Counted from the stretch's first letter, positions 45,184 through 54,688 are shown. The stretch: 64,000 bases of DNA from an uncultured Bacteroidales bacterium (GCA_902491795.1 CABUIX010000001.1:41627-105626), one strand, 5' to 3'. A program made the numbers and translations. The notes: a model not told the origin generated them from the letters alone.

Positions 45184-46782
45184 ATGAAATTCATTTGCCT
45201 TATCGTTTCGCTGCTCTTGCTTGTTCCGGCCAACGCGAGACAGCGCTACAGCAATCCGATATTGTACTCGGACTACTCAGATCCGGACGTGATCAGAGTC
45301 GGCGACGACTACTGGATGACGGCATCTTCGTTCACCTGCTGGCCGGGACTGCAGATTCTGCATTCGACAAATCTCGTTGACTGGGAAATAGTCAATGCCG
45401 CAGTGCCTGAATATGGACCGGCCCAGGAATACGACAAACCGTCGCACGGCAACGGAATCTGGGCTCCATGCATTCGCTGGCATGACGGAAAATTCTGGAT
45501 TTTCTGGGGAGACCCCGACCAGGGGATCTTCCAAATCAGCACGTCCGACCCATGCGGCGAATGGAGCAAGCCTCATCTTGTCCTCGAGGGCAAGGGACTG
45601 ATTGATCCGAGCCCTCTCTGGGATGACGACGGCAGAGTTTACCTGGTACACGGCTGGGCCGGATCGCGAGCAGGTTTCAAGAGCGTTCTCAGCGTGTGCG
45701 AGCTCGACAAGGACTGCACCAGGGTCGTCGGCAGCCAGGTCCTTGTATTCGACGGGAAGAAACACGGCAACGAAACCGTCGAGGGACCCAAATTCTACAA
45801 ACGCAACGGATGGTACTACATATTCGCCCCTTCAGGCGGAGTCAAGGAAGGCTGGCAGCTTGTACTGCGCTCAAGAAACGTGTACGGCCCGTATGAATGG
45901 CGGAATGTCCTTCACCAGGGCAATACGGACATACACGGTCCCCACCAGGGCGGATGGGTAAGCGACATTGAGGGGAACGACTGGTTCCTGCATTTCGAGG
46001 ACAGGTATGCATGGGGCCGTGTATGCCACCTGCAGCCGATGACATGGCTTGAAGACGACTGGTGCATAATAGGAAAGGACATCAATGATGACGGGATAGG
46101 AGAGCCGGTCGAGAGCTGGGAAATGCCGGCCGTTTCTCCCGATGCACAGATGCTGGGCGGAGTTCCGGCCATGGCAACAACAACGGATTTCACAGGAACA
46201 TCTGTTCCTCTCAACTGGCAGTGGGAAGCCAATCCCAAATTCTGGTGGTTCATGACCAATCCGGAACTTGGTTGCCTGAGGCTCAACTGCATAAAAAACC
46301 CCGACGGATGGAGAAATCTCCGTGACACCCCGAACATTCTCGCTCAGAAGATCGTCGGCCCGAGCATGGAATTCACGACCAGACTCGTGTTCCGTCCATC
46401 CTACCCCGGAGACAGGGCCGGGGTCATCGTGACCGGACGCGACTACAGCACAATCGAACTCTGCTATGACGGGGAGAATGTCAGCCTTGAGCGCCGTGAG
46501 TGCCTGGACGCCGGGAACGGGACTCCTGAAACTGTCCAGGAATCAGTGGTGCTGGGCACCAGCCAGGGAAACGGAAAGCCGGAATACACGTCCATCTTCG
46601 TGAGGGTAAAAATCAAAGACGGAGGCCTGTGCACCTTCTCATGGAGTACTGACGGACGCAGGTTCAAGGATTTAGGACCCGAATTCAAGGCCCGCGAGGG
46701 AGAATGGATCGGAGCCAAGACAGGATATTTTGCCACCGCAGAAATACAAAAGAACGACGGCGGCTCAGTAGAAGTTTATTGA
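45184..46782 (+). CDS. GH43 family glycoside hydrolase with C-terminal beta-sandwich
   Basis: The protein is 532 residues with a signal peptide ending near ANA. The open frame begins at a TTG at 45148, but ATG 45184 gives the signal peptide. Residues about 22-320 form a five-bladed propeller with the three GH43 acids in SDYSDPDVI, LIDPSPLWD and ETVEGPKF. Residues about 340-532 are a lectin-like sandwich as in beta-xylosidases. GH43 enzymes act on arabinan, xylan or galactan side chains; the substrate here is not determined. It leads an operon with uxaC and GH115. Confidence 0.9.
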   Translation: MKFICLIVSLLLLVPANARQRYSNPILYSDYSDPDVIRVGDDYWMTASSFTCWPGLQILHSTNLVDWEIVNAAVPEYGPAQEYDKPSHGNGIWAPCIRWHDGKFWIFWGDPDQGIFQISTSDPCGEWSKPHLVLEGKGLIDPSPLWDDDGRVYLVHGWAGSRAGFKSVLSVCELDKDCTRVVGSQVLVFDGKKHGNETVEGPKFYKRNGWYYIFAPSGGVKEGWQLVLRSRNVYGPYEWRNVLHQGNTDIHGPHQGGWVSDIEGNDWFLHFEDRYAWGRVCHLQPMTWLEDDWCIIGKDINDDGIGEPVESWEMPAVSPDAQMLGGVPAMATTTDFTGTSVPLNWQWEANPKFWWFMTNPELGCLRLNCIKNPDGWRNLRDTPNILAQKIVGPSMEFTTRLVFRPSYPGDRAGVIVTGRDYSTIELCYDGENVSLERRECLDAGNGTPETVQESVVLGTSQGNGKPEYTSIFVRVKIKDGGLCTFSWSTDGRRFKDLGPEFKAREGEWIGAKTGYFATAEIQKNDGGSVEVY

Positions 46783-46805
46783 CAACCATAAATAACACAA
46801 CCATT

Positions 46806-48221
46806 ATGTCATTCATCAATGAAGATTTCATGCTGTCCTGCGAAACTGCCAGGCAGCTGTATCACAATCACGCGGAAAAGATGCCGATCATCGACTACCA
46901 CTGCCACCTTGTGCCGCAGCAGATAGCCGAGAACATACAGTTCCGCGACATAACCCAGCTCTGGCTTGTAGACGGACACTACGGCGACCACTACAAGTGG
47001 AGAGCAATGAGGGCCAACGGAGTTTCAGAGGATTATCTGACCGGAGGCAAGCACACAGCATGGGAGACTTTCGAGAAGTGGGCGGAAACAGTTCCCTACA
47101 CCATGCGCAACCCTCTCTACCACTGGACACACCTCGAACTCAAGAGAGTGTTCGGAATCGACAAGCTGCTGAGCCCCAAGACAGCAAGGGAGATATTCGA
47201 GGAATGCAACGCAAAACTGGCCACCGAAGAATTCCGCGGACAAGCCCTTATCCGCAGGTTCAATGTCGACACAGTATGCACAACAGACGATCCTGCCGAT
47301 GACCTTCGCTGGCACAAGATGATTGCGGAGCATCCTTTCGGGACCCGGGTGATACCTGCTTGGAGACCCGACAAGGCCATGGCAATCGACGATCCCGCCT
47401 CATACAACGAGTATCTGAAGAAGCTCGGAGAGGCAGCCGGCATCGAAATCCGCAGCTATGCTGACCTCTGCGAGGCTCTCAAGAGGCGCCACGAATACTT
47501 CGAGTCAATGGGCAGCAAGCTCTCAGACCACGGCCTGGAGAACTTCTATGCCGAAGACTACACCGAATCCGAGATCGAAAGCATCTTCAAGGGAGTGCTC
47601 GAGGGAAGGAAGCCCGAACCCAAGGAGCTCAACAAGTTCCGCAGCGCCTTCCTGTACGACCAGGCAATCATGGATGCCGAAGCAGGCTGGACACAGCAGT
47701 TCCACGTTGGAGCCATCCGCAACAACAACTCCCGCATGTTCAAACTTGTCGGCCCTGACACCGGATATGACGCAATCCACGATCAGGAAATCGCAGCTGC
47801 GGGAAACAAGTTCCTTGACAGGCTCGCATCGCAGAACAAGCTCGCCAAGACCATTCTCTACTGCCTCAATCCAAAGGACAACGAGGTAATGATGACAATG
47901 GCCTACAACTTCAACGACGGCACCGTTCCCGGAAAGATGCAGTTCGGTTCAGGCTGGTGGTTCCTTGACCAGGAAGTCGGAATGCGCCGGCAGATGGACG
48001 CGCTTTCAGTCCTCGGGCTCTTCAGCCGCTTCGTCGGAATGCTCACCGACTCCCGCAGCTTCATCAGCTATCCCCGCCACGAATATTTCCGCCGCATCCT
48101 CTGCGACGTGATCGGATCCGATGTCGAGAAGGGCAAGCTTCCCGCTTCCGAGATGGACATCCTCGGCCGCATGGTGGAGGACATCTCATGCAACAACGCA
48201 AAGAACTACTTCAATTTCTGA
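46806..48221 (+). CDS. uxaC: Glucuronate isomerase (uronate isomerase)
   Basis: This 471-residue amidohydrolase-like enzyme converts D-glucuronate to fructuronate and D-galacturonate to tagaturonate. Visible motifs are the metal-binding IDYHCHL near residue 28, DDPADDLRWH, FHVGAIRNNN and the late DSRSFISYPRHEYFRR. The ORF extends back to 46704 inside GH43, but homology starts at ATG 46806 (MSFINEDFML). It is placed between GH43 and GH115 and so probably handles glucuronate freed by the latter. Downstream uxaB and uxaA are not in this window. Confidence 0.96.
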   Translation: MSFINEDFMLSCETARQLYHNHAEKMPIIDYHCHLVPQQIAENIQFRDITQLWLVDGHYGDHYKWRAMRANGVSEDYLTGGKHTAWETFEKWAETVPYTMRNPLYHWTHLELKRVFGIDKLLSPKTAREIFEECNAKLATEEFRGQALIRRFNVDTVCTTDDPADDLRWHKMIAEHPFGTRVIPAWRPDKAMAIDDPASYNEYLKKLGEAAGIEIRSYADLCEALKRRHEYFESMGSKLSDHGLENFYAEDYTESEIESIFKGVLEGRKPEPKELNKFRSAFLYDQAIMDAEAGWTQQFHVGAIRNNNSRMFKLVGPDTGYDAIHDQEIAAAGNKFLDRLASQNKLAKTILYCLNPKDNEVMMTMAYNFNDGTVPGKMQFGSGWWFLDQEVGMRRQMDALSVLGLFSRFVGMLTDSRSFISYPRHEYFRRILCDVIGSDVEKGKLPASEMDILGRMVEDISCNNAKNYFNF

Positions 48222-48224
48222 GAC

Positions 48225-48641
48225 ATGGCACTTGACAACAACCACAATTACGCCAGGGCGCTTGAGTACATCAGGACAACAGACCTGAATTCACTCGAGC
48301 CCGGCAAGCACCTGATTGACGGCGACAATCTCTTCGTCAACATTGTGGACTCACAGATGAAGACTCCCGAACAGGCAAGGCTGGAAGTGCATGACAAATA
48401 CATCGACATCCAGGTCCCCCTTTCAAAGTCCGAGAGTTTCGGAATCAAGCCGCGCAGCGAGTGCCGCGAGCCCGAAGGAGAATTCAACACCGAGAAAGAC
48501 ATACTCTTCTACAAGGACAAGGACTGGAAGACCGTGACGGTGGAGCCGGGCAAGGCCATTACCTTCGACACCGACACCGCACACGCCCCTCTGATCGGAG
48601 AAGGAACAATCCACAAGGCAATATTCAAGGTGAAAGTATAG
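48225..48641 (+). CDS. YhcH/YjgK/YiaL family protein
   Basis: This 138-residue cupin-like protein has EVHDKYIDIQVPLSKSE, the family core (HxxYiDiq), and the late TFDTDTAHAPLIG with a histidine in the metal-site position. Family members accompany sugar-acid catabolism (sialic acid, uronates) and are suspected sugar isomerases or anomerases, but the role is not settled. It starts 3 bases after uxaC. Confidence 0.88.
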   Translation: MALDNNHNYARALEYIRTTDLNSLEPGKHLIDGDNLFVNIVDSQMKTPEQARLEVHDKYIDIQVPLSKSESFGIKPRSECREPEGEFNTEKDILFYKDKDWKTVTVEPGKAITFDTDTAHAPLIGEGTIHKAIFKVKV

Positions 48642-48650
48642 CACAATGAG

Positions 48651-51155
48651 ATGAAGCTCCTTGCAATACTTGCATTCATATGGTTCAGCGGAGAATCTCC
48701 GCTGAACTTTTCTGTTTCAAGAGACGCCGACCCTGTGGTCAAAATGGCCGTCGAAATGATGAGCGACGACCTTGAAGAAGTTACGGGAACGCGTCCGCAA
48801 CCGTCATCGCGCGCAGCTGCGACAATAAGAATCATACAGTACGACAAGGAAAGGGCGGCGCTCAGGTCCCTCGGAATTCCTCCCGAGACAGCGGATTCGC
48901 TGAGTTTTGTCAATGAAGCCTTTTACGTGGGCACCCACGGAAGGCAGATAGTGGTCGTGGGATCCGATGCTCGCGGAACCGCATACGGTGTCCTTGAAAT
49001 ATCACGCCTGGCCGGAGTTTCTCCATGGACATGGTGGGGAGACTCGCGCCCGGAAAGGAGATCAAGGCTTGAACTGCCCGACGGCTACAGCTGCTTCAGG
49101 CACCCTTCGGTGGAATACCGAGGCATTTTCATCAACGATGAAGACTGGGCATTCCGCCCATGGAGCACCCAAACCTTCTCCCCGCAGGAGAACCCGGAAA
49201 CCATCAGCGCCGACACATACAGAGAGATCTTCAAGCTGCTGCTGAGACTTCGCGCCAACACCCTCTGGCCCGCAATGCACCCCGGAACAACACCTTTCTT
49301 CATGGTTCCCGGGGCAATGGAGGCAGCGGACTCATGCGGAATTTTCATAGGCACCTCGCACTGCGAGCCGATGCTGCGCAGCAACACTGGAGAGTGGGAT
49401 GTATCCGAGAGGGGAAGATACAACTACATAACGAACAAACAGGCAGTCCTCGACTACTGGACGGAACGTCTGAAGCAGGCCAAAGGATTTCCCGGACTGT
49501 ACACGATTGGCATGAGAGGAATCCATGACGGCTCAATGGAAGGAGTGAACACCCTCAAAGAAAAAACAGAGGCCCTGCAGCAGGTGATATATGACCAGAG
49601 GGATCTTCTCCGCAAATACGTGAACCGTGACATAACGAAAATACCGCAGATGTTCATGCCCTACAAGGAGGTCCTTGAAATAATGGAAAACGGGCTGGAT
49701 GTGCCGGATGATGTCACTATAGTATGGTGTGACGACAACTATGGCTACATGACCAGACTCAGCGACTCACTGCAGCAGAAACGCAGTGGCGGGGCCGGTG
49801 TCTACTATCATCTGAGCTACTGCGGGCGGCCCCACGATTACCTTTGGCTGGCTACCTCCCAACCGGGACTGATCTACCATGAGATGAAGGAAGCCTGGGA
49901 CCACAATGTACGCAAACTCTGGATTGCCAACGTGCACGATCCGAAGATAGCTGCTTATGACCTGGAATTCTTCCTCGACATGGCATGGGACATCAATTTC
50001 GCAAATGCCGACGGAACCGGCTGCCACCTGCGCGCATGGCTCGCCAGGGAATTCGGCGGCGAAGTCTCGGCAAAGATTGCCGGAGCCATGGAGGAATACT
50101 ACAGGCTTTGCGCCATGAGAAAACCGGAATTCATGGGATGGAGCCAGGTGGAACTCTCCGACAGGCAAAGATACCCCAATGGATTGTCCAAACCTGTGGA
50201 CACGGAATTCAGCTTCACTGAATTCGGCAACGAGGCACAGCGCTACATCGACAGGTTCAGGGAGATCGCCGAATGCATAACGGAAGCGGAGCCGCTTGTT
50301 CCGGAACGCAGCAGGAATGCATATTTCGCAGCAGTCGAATATCCCGTACGCTCCGCCGCGCTGATGGCCGAAAAGATGCTCTACGCCCAACTCGCAAGAA
50401 GCAGGGCGAAAACCACCTACACGCCGGGAATATGGCAGGAAGACACTGTAATGCTTGCGGCCGCTGCTCTCAGCCAGGACGCATACCTCGGAATAAAGGC
50501 ACTCACGGACGAATACAACTTCAGGATGTCGGAAGGAAAATGGAAGGCCGGGATGTCCGACATGCCGCGGAGCCTATATGTATTCTGGAGTCCCGATCTG
50601 CCGGTTGCGATGAACGACTGCGACCGTAGCCGCTGGAGAAAATTCGCGCAAGGATGGAAAGCGGAAGACAGGCCGTGGTCATACATGCTAAACGGCATAT
50701 TCTACGGAGACGGATGGGTGGCAGCCAACGCCTGTGACTACACATCGGCATCTTTCAGTGCAGCACAGGTCAGGAACCTTGGACACAGCGGCAGCGCGGT
50801 TCCGATACCTAAAGGCGAAAAACTTGACTTCACTCTTGAAATCAACAAAAGCGGGGAAGCAGTGATCCGGATAGCACTGATACCGACCCAGGCGATGGAC
50901 AGAGGAGACATAAGATTCGCAGTAAGCCTTGACGGCGAGGATCCGGTGACCGTATCCATAAAGGAACCTTACAGGAGTGAAAAATGGAAAGAGAACGTGA
51001 TGAGGCAACAGGCCCTGGTCGAGATTCCGGTCGAAATATCCTCAGGCAGCCACAAGCTGACAATCTCGGCGGTCGACGACCACATCATCCTTGACCAGTG
51101 GATGCTGGATTTCAGGAGGGACCGGAGGTTCTATCTTTTTCCGCAGTCACTGTAA
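48651..51155 (+). CDS. GH115 family alpha-glucuronidase
   Basis: This 834-residue protein has a short N-terminal signal-like segment. The GH115 core is recognised from VEYRGIFINDEDWAF, NTLWPAMHPGT, GTSHCEPMLRSNTGEWD, IGMRGIHDGSM and IVWCDDNYGYM. A C-terminal beta-sandwich (about residues 690-834) follows. The family removes 4-O-methyl-glucuronic acid or glucuronic acid from xylan and acidic pectic or arabinogalactan side chains, which fits the upstream glucuronate isomerase. The stop lies in the T-run of a minus-strand terminator. Confidence 0.93.
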   Translation: MKLLAILAFIWFSGESPLNFSVSRDADPVVKMAVEMMSDDLEEVTGTRPQPSSRAAATIRIIQYDKERAALRSLGIPPETADSLSFVNEAFYVGTHGRQIVVVGSDARGTAYGVLEISRLAGVSPWTWWGDSRPERRSRLELPDGYSCFRHPSVEYRGIFINDEDWAFRPWSTQTFSPQENPETISADTYREIFKLLLRLRANTLWPAMHPGTTPFFMVPGAMEAADSCGIFIGTSHCEPMLRSNTGEWDVSERGRYNYITNKQAVLDYWTERLKQAKGFPGLYTIGMRGIHDGSMEGVNTLKEKTEALQQVIYDQRDLLRKYVNRDITKIPQMFMPYKEVLEIMENGLDVPDDVTIVWCDDNYGYMTRLSDSLQQKRSGGAGVYYHLSYCGRPHDYLWLATSQPGLIYHEMKEAWDHNVRKLWIANVHDPKIAAYDLEFFLDMAWDINFANADGTGCHLRAWLAREFGGEVSAKIAGAMEEYYRLCAMRKPEFMGWSQVELSDRQRYPNGLSKPVDTEFSFTEFGNEAQRYIDRFREIAECITEAEPLVPERSRNAYFAAVEYPVRSAALMAEKMLYAQLARSRAKTTYTPGIWQEDTVMLAAAALSQDAYLGIKALTDEYNFRMSEGKWKAGMSDMPRSLYVFWSPDLPVAMNDCDRSRWRKFAQGWKAEDRPWSYMLNGIFYGDGWVAANACDYTSASFSAAQVRNLGHSGSAVPIPKGEKLDFTLEINKSGEAVIRIALIPTQAMDRGDIRFAVSLDGEDPVTVSIKEPYRSEKWKENVMRQQALVEIPVEISSGSHKLTISAVDDHIILDQWMLDFRRDRRFYLFPQSL

Positions 51156-51192
51156 AAAGAAAGCAGGAGAGCTTCCTGGAATGCCCTCCTGC
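51152..51192 (-). terminator. Minus-strand terminator after the GH115 gene
   Basis: On the minus strand GCAGGAG/CTCCTGC (51186-51192 with 51163-51169), extended by an inner GC pair, is followed by TTTCTTTTT. On the plus strand no T-run follows, so it does not look like the GH115 terminator. Confidence 0.6.
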
Positions 51193-51327
51193 CCTGAATA
51201 CAAAATTATTAACCGCTAATACCCAGGAATAATTTAAGTTATAGGTTAATGTACCGGCAATACCAAAGTGCCACAATGAACTATCAAAGTTGCCGGTTGA
51301 TATAATGTTTGGTTAGAACCCTAATCA
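51155..51327 (-). ncRNA. Candidate structured small RNA in the GH115-regulator intergenic region
   Basis: On the minus strand a -7 box TATCTTTG (51334-51341) lies about 170 bases before a terminator with TTTCTTTTT. In between are two further hairpins: ACCGGCAA/TTGCCGGT (51253-51260 with 51290-51297) and ATTAACC/GGTTAAT (51208-51214 with 51244-51250). No reasonable open frame exists on this strand. The predicted 3' end lies just inside the GH115 stop. The family is unknown to me, and transcription is inferred, not shown. Confidence 0.35.
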
Positions 51328-51333
51328 CGTCAG

Positions 51334-51341
51334 CAAAGATA
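51334..51341 (-). promoter_or_regulatory. -7 box for the candidate minus-strand RNA
   Basis: TATCTTTG on the minus strand, a perfect match to the Bacteroidetes -7 consensus. No clear -33 TTTG is seen 19 bases upstream. Confidence 0.4.
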
Positions 51342-51415
51342 AAGAAGCAGACATTCAACGAGGTTAACTTCAATACTCAAAAAGTGGAAATTCGTACAAA
51401 TTAAAAAATTATGTG

Positions 51416-51423
51416 TACTTTTG
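51416..51423 (+). promoter_or_regulatory. -7 box of the AraC-type sensor gene
   Basis: TACTTTTG matches TAnnTTTG, 20 bases before the ATG at 51443 in an A/T-rich stretch. -33 is not obvious. Confidence 0.45.
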
Positions 51424-51442
51424 TAAAATAGAAATATAAATA

Positions 51443-54298
51443 ATGTTTAAACGGGCTATATTAATAAATATTTTTATTATAGCGGCAATAAGCGCTGCCG
51501 CTCGCCCGTCATATACCTTTACAAGATATCTTGAGCGCAACGGCATACCTACGACCACCGTCGAAAAGATCATTCAGGACGACAACGGGTATCTGTGGCT
51601 GGCGTCATGGTCGGGACTCTACAGGTTCGACGGCATCAATTTCGTGAACTACAAGAGAGGACAGACGGAAACGAAGGCCACCCCGGCCCAGGGAAGGCTG
51701 GCAGATATTCAAGACGACGCCTTCGGGCAGCTTTGGCTTCTGACCCAAAACAATGCGCTGTACCGGTTCAACCCCGGCACCGGAGAGACAGTGCGCGCCA
51801 CGCCGTATCCCGTCGTTTCCATGTTCAAGATTTCCGGCACGGACTTCCGCGTTGTCACTGACGACGGCAGAATCATGAAAAGCGTCTACAGCAGGGACGG
51901 GGCGGAATGCTCGCTGCACGAATACTTGTCAATCGGCGAACAGGAAACCGCAAACAGCATATTTGCCGACGACGCCGGAGCCATCTGGATACTTACCGAC
52001 AAGGCTATACGCAGGGATCTGCAGACAATTGCCGAACAGCCCGGCTTCAGTCATTTCAGTTCCAGAGGCAACCTGTATTTCGGAAGCAGCAACGGGCAGA
52101 TACTGAAGTTCATGAACGGCAAGCTCGTTGTGGACTACAGCGGGCTCACCGGAAACGTCGACCTTCTCGCATCCATTCCCGGGAAGAATGAATTTCTTGC
52201 AGGCACTCCGCAGGAAGGGCTGTTCTGCATCAACCAGGATTCCGGCGCCACCGTGAGAATAAAAGGAGACTTCTGGTTCATCGGACAGCCTCAGGTCCAG
52301 ATTGACAATTCCGGCAACATCTGGATATTCTCCGAAAAAGGAGGGCTCAACTGGTACGACAAGGACAATAAGACATTTGCTCCTTTCTACAACGAGAACC
52401 TGCAGTCGGAGTGGAACGCCGAAACATATGTCAACTCCATACTGGTCGACAACCAGGACAATCTGTGGATATCCGGCTCATGGGGAGGTCTTGAACGCGC
52501 GACCCCAAATTCTGGCGAATTCAAGCTCAGAACAATAAATGGGAGAAACGGGGCTCCTTCAGAATCCAACAACGTCAGGGCTGTTTTCCAAAGCAGATCT
52601 GGGACAATCTACGCCGCAACTAGAGATGAGAAAATCCACCTTCTAGACAGTTCTCTCGATGAAATCGCCACCTGGCCGAGTTTCGGACAGGTATACTCGA
52701 TAACTGAAACGCGCGATGGCACAATATGGCTCGGCTCGAAAGGCGAAGGAATCACCGAGAACCCGCCGACACCCCAGGGAAGCAACGCTTACCGCCCGCG
52801 CCGCTATCCCAAGGGAGAAGACTACTACGCACCGAACAGCGAACTCATCTACGACCTCAACGCCAAAGATCCGGAAAGGCTCTGGATTTCTTCTTTCGAC
52901 GGAAGCCTCTCCTACATAAACCTCAAAAACAGCCGCCGGCAGTTCATCAGCCGGAAAAACCTTATCTCCTTTCCCACTGAGCAGCTGAACATGATACGCT
53001 ATTCGTGTTTCGGACCTGACGGCAATCTCTACGCCTGCGGAAATCTCGGAGTATTTGTCTGCCAGGACCCGCACGGAAAACCCGAAGACATGCAATTCCG
53101 GAGATTCTCGAGAGTCAGAGACTACGACATACAGCAGCTGCTGTTCACTTCTGACGGCAGGATGTGGGCCTGCTCATCAGGAAACGGATTCATAAGCTTC
53201 AACAGCACCGACAGCGAGAGCACCATAAAACTCTATACGACATCAAACGGACTGATGTCCAACTTCGTGCTCAGCGCGATACAGGACAAATCAGGAAACA
53301 TCTGGATAGCTTCCAACGGAGGCCTGAACAAGTTCAATCCCGAAACCGGCAGCATCATAGGATACTCGTATTCAAGAATGGGGCTTGACATGAGTTTCAA
53401 TGAAGGCTCTCCCATCATGGCCGACGACGGCAACATCTACTTCAACACCAACAGGGGCCTGATGTACTTCAATCCCGAAAAAGTCTCGAACAGTTCATAT
53501 GTTCCGAAGATAATCATACAGAATCTGAGCATACCCGGCAAGAGGAATGCACCGAACGCCGACGGAACGGTGCGGATGATGCCGAGGGACGCTCTGAACG
53601 TATTGTTTTCCGCCATCGACCTGACTGCTCCGGAAAGGGTACTGTTCTACTATATGCTGGAAGGCCGGGACAAAAGCTGGCACAACCTCGGGACAAACCC
53701 GATGATAAGGATCGAAGGACTAAAGCCTGGAAGATACACCCTGAAACTACGGTCAACGAATGCCGACGGACTCGCAGTGGACAACGAAAGAGACATTCAG
53801 ATACGCGTGGGCAGGGGCATACTGCAGTATATTGTCATCTTTGTTCTGCTATCCGGCGCCACGGCAGCGGCAGCCTTGACCAGAAAGCCGAAGCCGGTCC
53901 CGGCAAGCCCGACGCCGGAGACGGAGGAGACCCTGTTCAGAAAAAGTTTCTCTGCATGGCTATCAGAACATCTTGACGACGGCGACCTTGACATCGCCGC
54001 GATGGCATCCGCAATGAACATGAGCCGGACCGCACTCTTCCAGAAATGCCGTGCATACATGGGAATGGCACCGCTGGAATACCTGCGCAGCATGAGATTC
54101 CAGAAAGCGACTGAAATGCTTGCTTCCGGAGAATGGAGCATCGCACAGATTGCGTACGAAACCGGATTCAACGACTCGCACTATTTCAGCAAGGCTTTCA
54201 AGCAAAAATTCGGGATGACCCCGTCTTCCTACAGAAAAGCCAGACAAAAGGACGTCACTTCAAAAAATCCTCCCTCGCCGGAGCAAAACAGTCAATGA
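51443..54298 (+). CDS. Membrane-bound beta-propeller sensor with AraC-type DNA-binding domain, no kinase or receiver
   Basis: This 951-residue protein has an N-terminal signal/anchor, then many Reg_prop repeats (about residues 40-640; units such as DDNGYLWLASWSGLYRFDG and DKSGNIWIASNGGLNKFNP). A Y_Y_Y-type beta-sandwich (about 690-790), one transmembrane segment (about 793-812) and a C-terminal AraC domain (about 842-938; AMNMSRTALFQKCRAYMG, IAQIAYETGFNDSHYFSKAFKQKFG) follow. Sensor and Y_Y_Y match hybrid two-component systems of Bacteroidetes, but the histidine kinase and receiver are absent and only about 30 residues separate membrane and helix-turn-helix. It probably senses a pectic oligosaccharide and regulates flanking genes directly. 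Confidence 0.88.
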   Translation: MFKRAILINIFIIAAISAAARPSYTFTRYLERNGIPTTTVEKIIQDDNGYLWLASWSGLYRFDGINFVNYKRGQTETKATPAQGRLADIQDDAFGQLWLLTQNNALYRFNPGTGETVRATPYPVVSMFKISGTDFRVVTDDGRIMKSVYSRDGAECSLHEYLSIGEQETANSIFADDAGAIWILTDKAIRRDLQTIAEQPGFSHFSSRGNLYFGSSNGQILKFMNGKLVVDYSGLTGNVDLLASIPGKNEFLAGTPQEGLFCINQDSGATVRIKGDFWFIGQPQVQIDNSGNIWIFSEKGGLNWYDKDNKTFAPFYNENLQSEWNAETYVNSILVDNQDNLWISGSWGGLERATPNSGEFKLRTINGRNGAPSESNNVRAVFQSRSGTIYAATRDEKIHLLDSSLDEIATWPSFGQVYSITETRDGTIWLGSKGEGITENPPTPQGSNAYRPRRYPKGEDYYAPNSELIYDLNAKDPERLWISSFDGSLSYINLKNSRRQFISRKNLISFPTEQLNMIRYSCFGPDGNLYACGNLGVFVCQDPHGKPEDMQFRRFSRVRDYDIQQLLFTSDGRMWACSSGNGFISFNSTDSESTIKLYTTSNGLMSNFVLSAIQDKSGNIWIASNGGLNKFNPETGSIIGYSYSRMGLDMSFNEGSPIMADDGNIYFNTNRGLMYFNPEKVSNSSYVPKIIIQNLSIPGKRNAPNADGTVRMMPRDALNVLFSAIDLTAPERVLFYYMLEGRDKSWHNLGTNPMIRIEGLKPGRYTLKLRSTNADGLAVDNERDIQIRVGRGILQYIVIFVLLSGATAAAALTRKPKPVPASPTPETEETLFRKSFSAWLSEHLDDGDLDIAAMASAMNMSRTALFQKCRAYMGMAPLEYLRSMRFQKATEMLASGEWSIAQIAYETGFNDSHYFSKAFKQKFGMTPSSYRKARQKDVTSKNPPSPEQNSQ

Positions 54299-54596
54299 GC
54301 ACTCCGTCTTCGAGGCAACGGCAACCATGAATGACCCCCGGTTGCTTGAACAGAGCATCCCCGGCAGACACCACATTCGTGGACTCCCCTACAGTAAATT
54401 CAAAGCTCCCGGAAACCACATAAGTAACCTGCGAGTGTGGATGGGAATGCAACGCTCCGACATCGCCTTTCCTGAATCTGACCTTGACCATCATTATCTC
54501 ATCATTATGGCCGAGAATCTGCCTTTGAGCTCCACCGCCGGCATCCTGCCACGGAACGTCAGACGAGAACAAGAAATTTTCGGATTGCTGTGACAT
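54255..54596 (-). CDS. kdgF: Pectin degradation cupin KdgF
   Basis: This 113-residue single-domain cupin matches KdgF, which speeds conversion of unsaturated galacturonate to its linear ketone form. Recognisable segments are ILGHNDEIMMVKVRFRKG, the metal-binding GALHSHPHSQVTYVVSG, and QPGVIHGCRCLEDGVLIDCF ending in REDFLK. The start is the ATG at 54596 (a GTG at 54599 is possible). It is convergent with the sensor gene and overlaps its last 44 bases. A -7 box TATATTTG lies at 54610-54617. Confidence 0.9.
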   Translation of the reverse strand: MSQQSENFLFSSDVPWQDAGGGAQRQILGHNDEIMMVKVRFRKGDVGALHSHPHSQVTYVVSGSFEFTVGESTNVVSAGDALFKQPGVIHGCRCLEDGVLIDCFAPAREDFLK

Positions 54597-54609
54597 CACT
54601 TTTTTTCTT

Positions 54610-54617
54610 CAAATATA
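54610..54617 (-). promoter_or_regulatory. -7 box of kdgF
   Basis: TATATTTG on the minus strand, 13 bases before the kdgF start and divergent from the box at 54681. No -33 match was seen. Confidence 0.45.
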
Positions 54618-54680
54618 ACTCGGACTCGGCTTATCCGTATCAGCAAACCGGAGAATTGAAGAACAAACTCCGAAAATTAG

Positions 54681-54688
54681 TATCTTTA
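54681..54688 (+). promoter_or_regulatory. -7-like box of the PL1-CE12-CE8 operon
   Basis: TATCTTTA differs from TAnnTTTG in the last base. It lies 68 bases before the ATG at 54757; an ATTG 22 bases upstream could be a poor -33. Confidence 0.4.
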
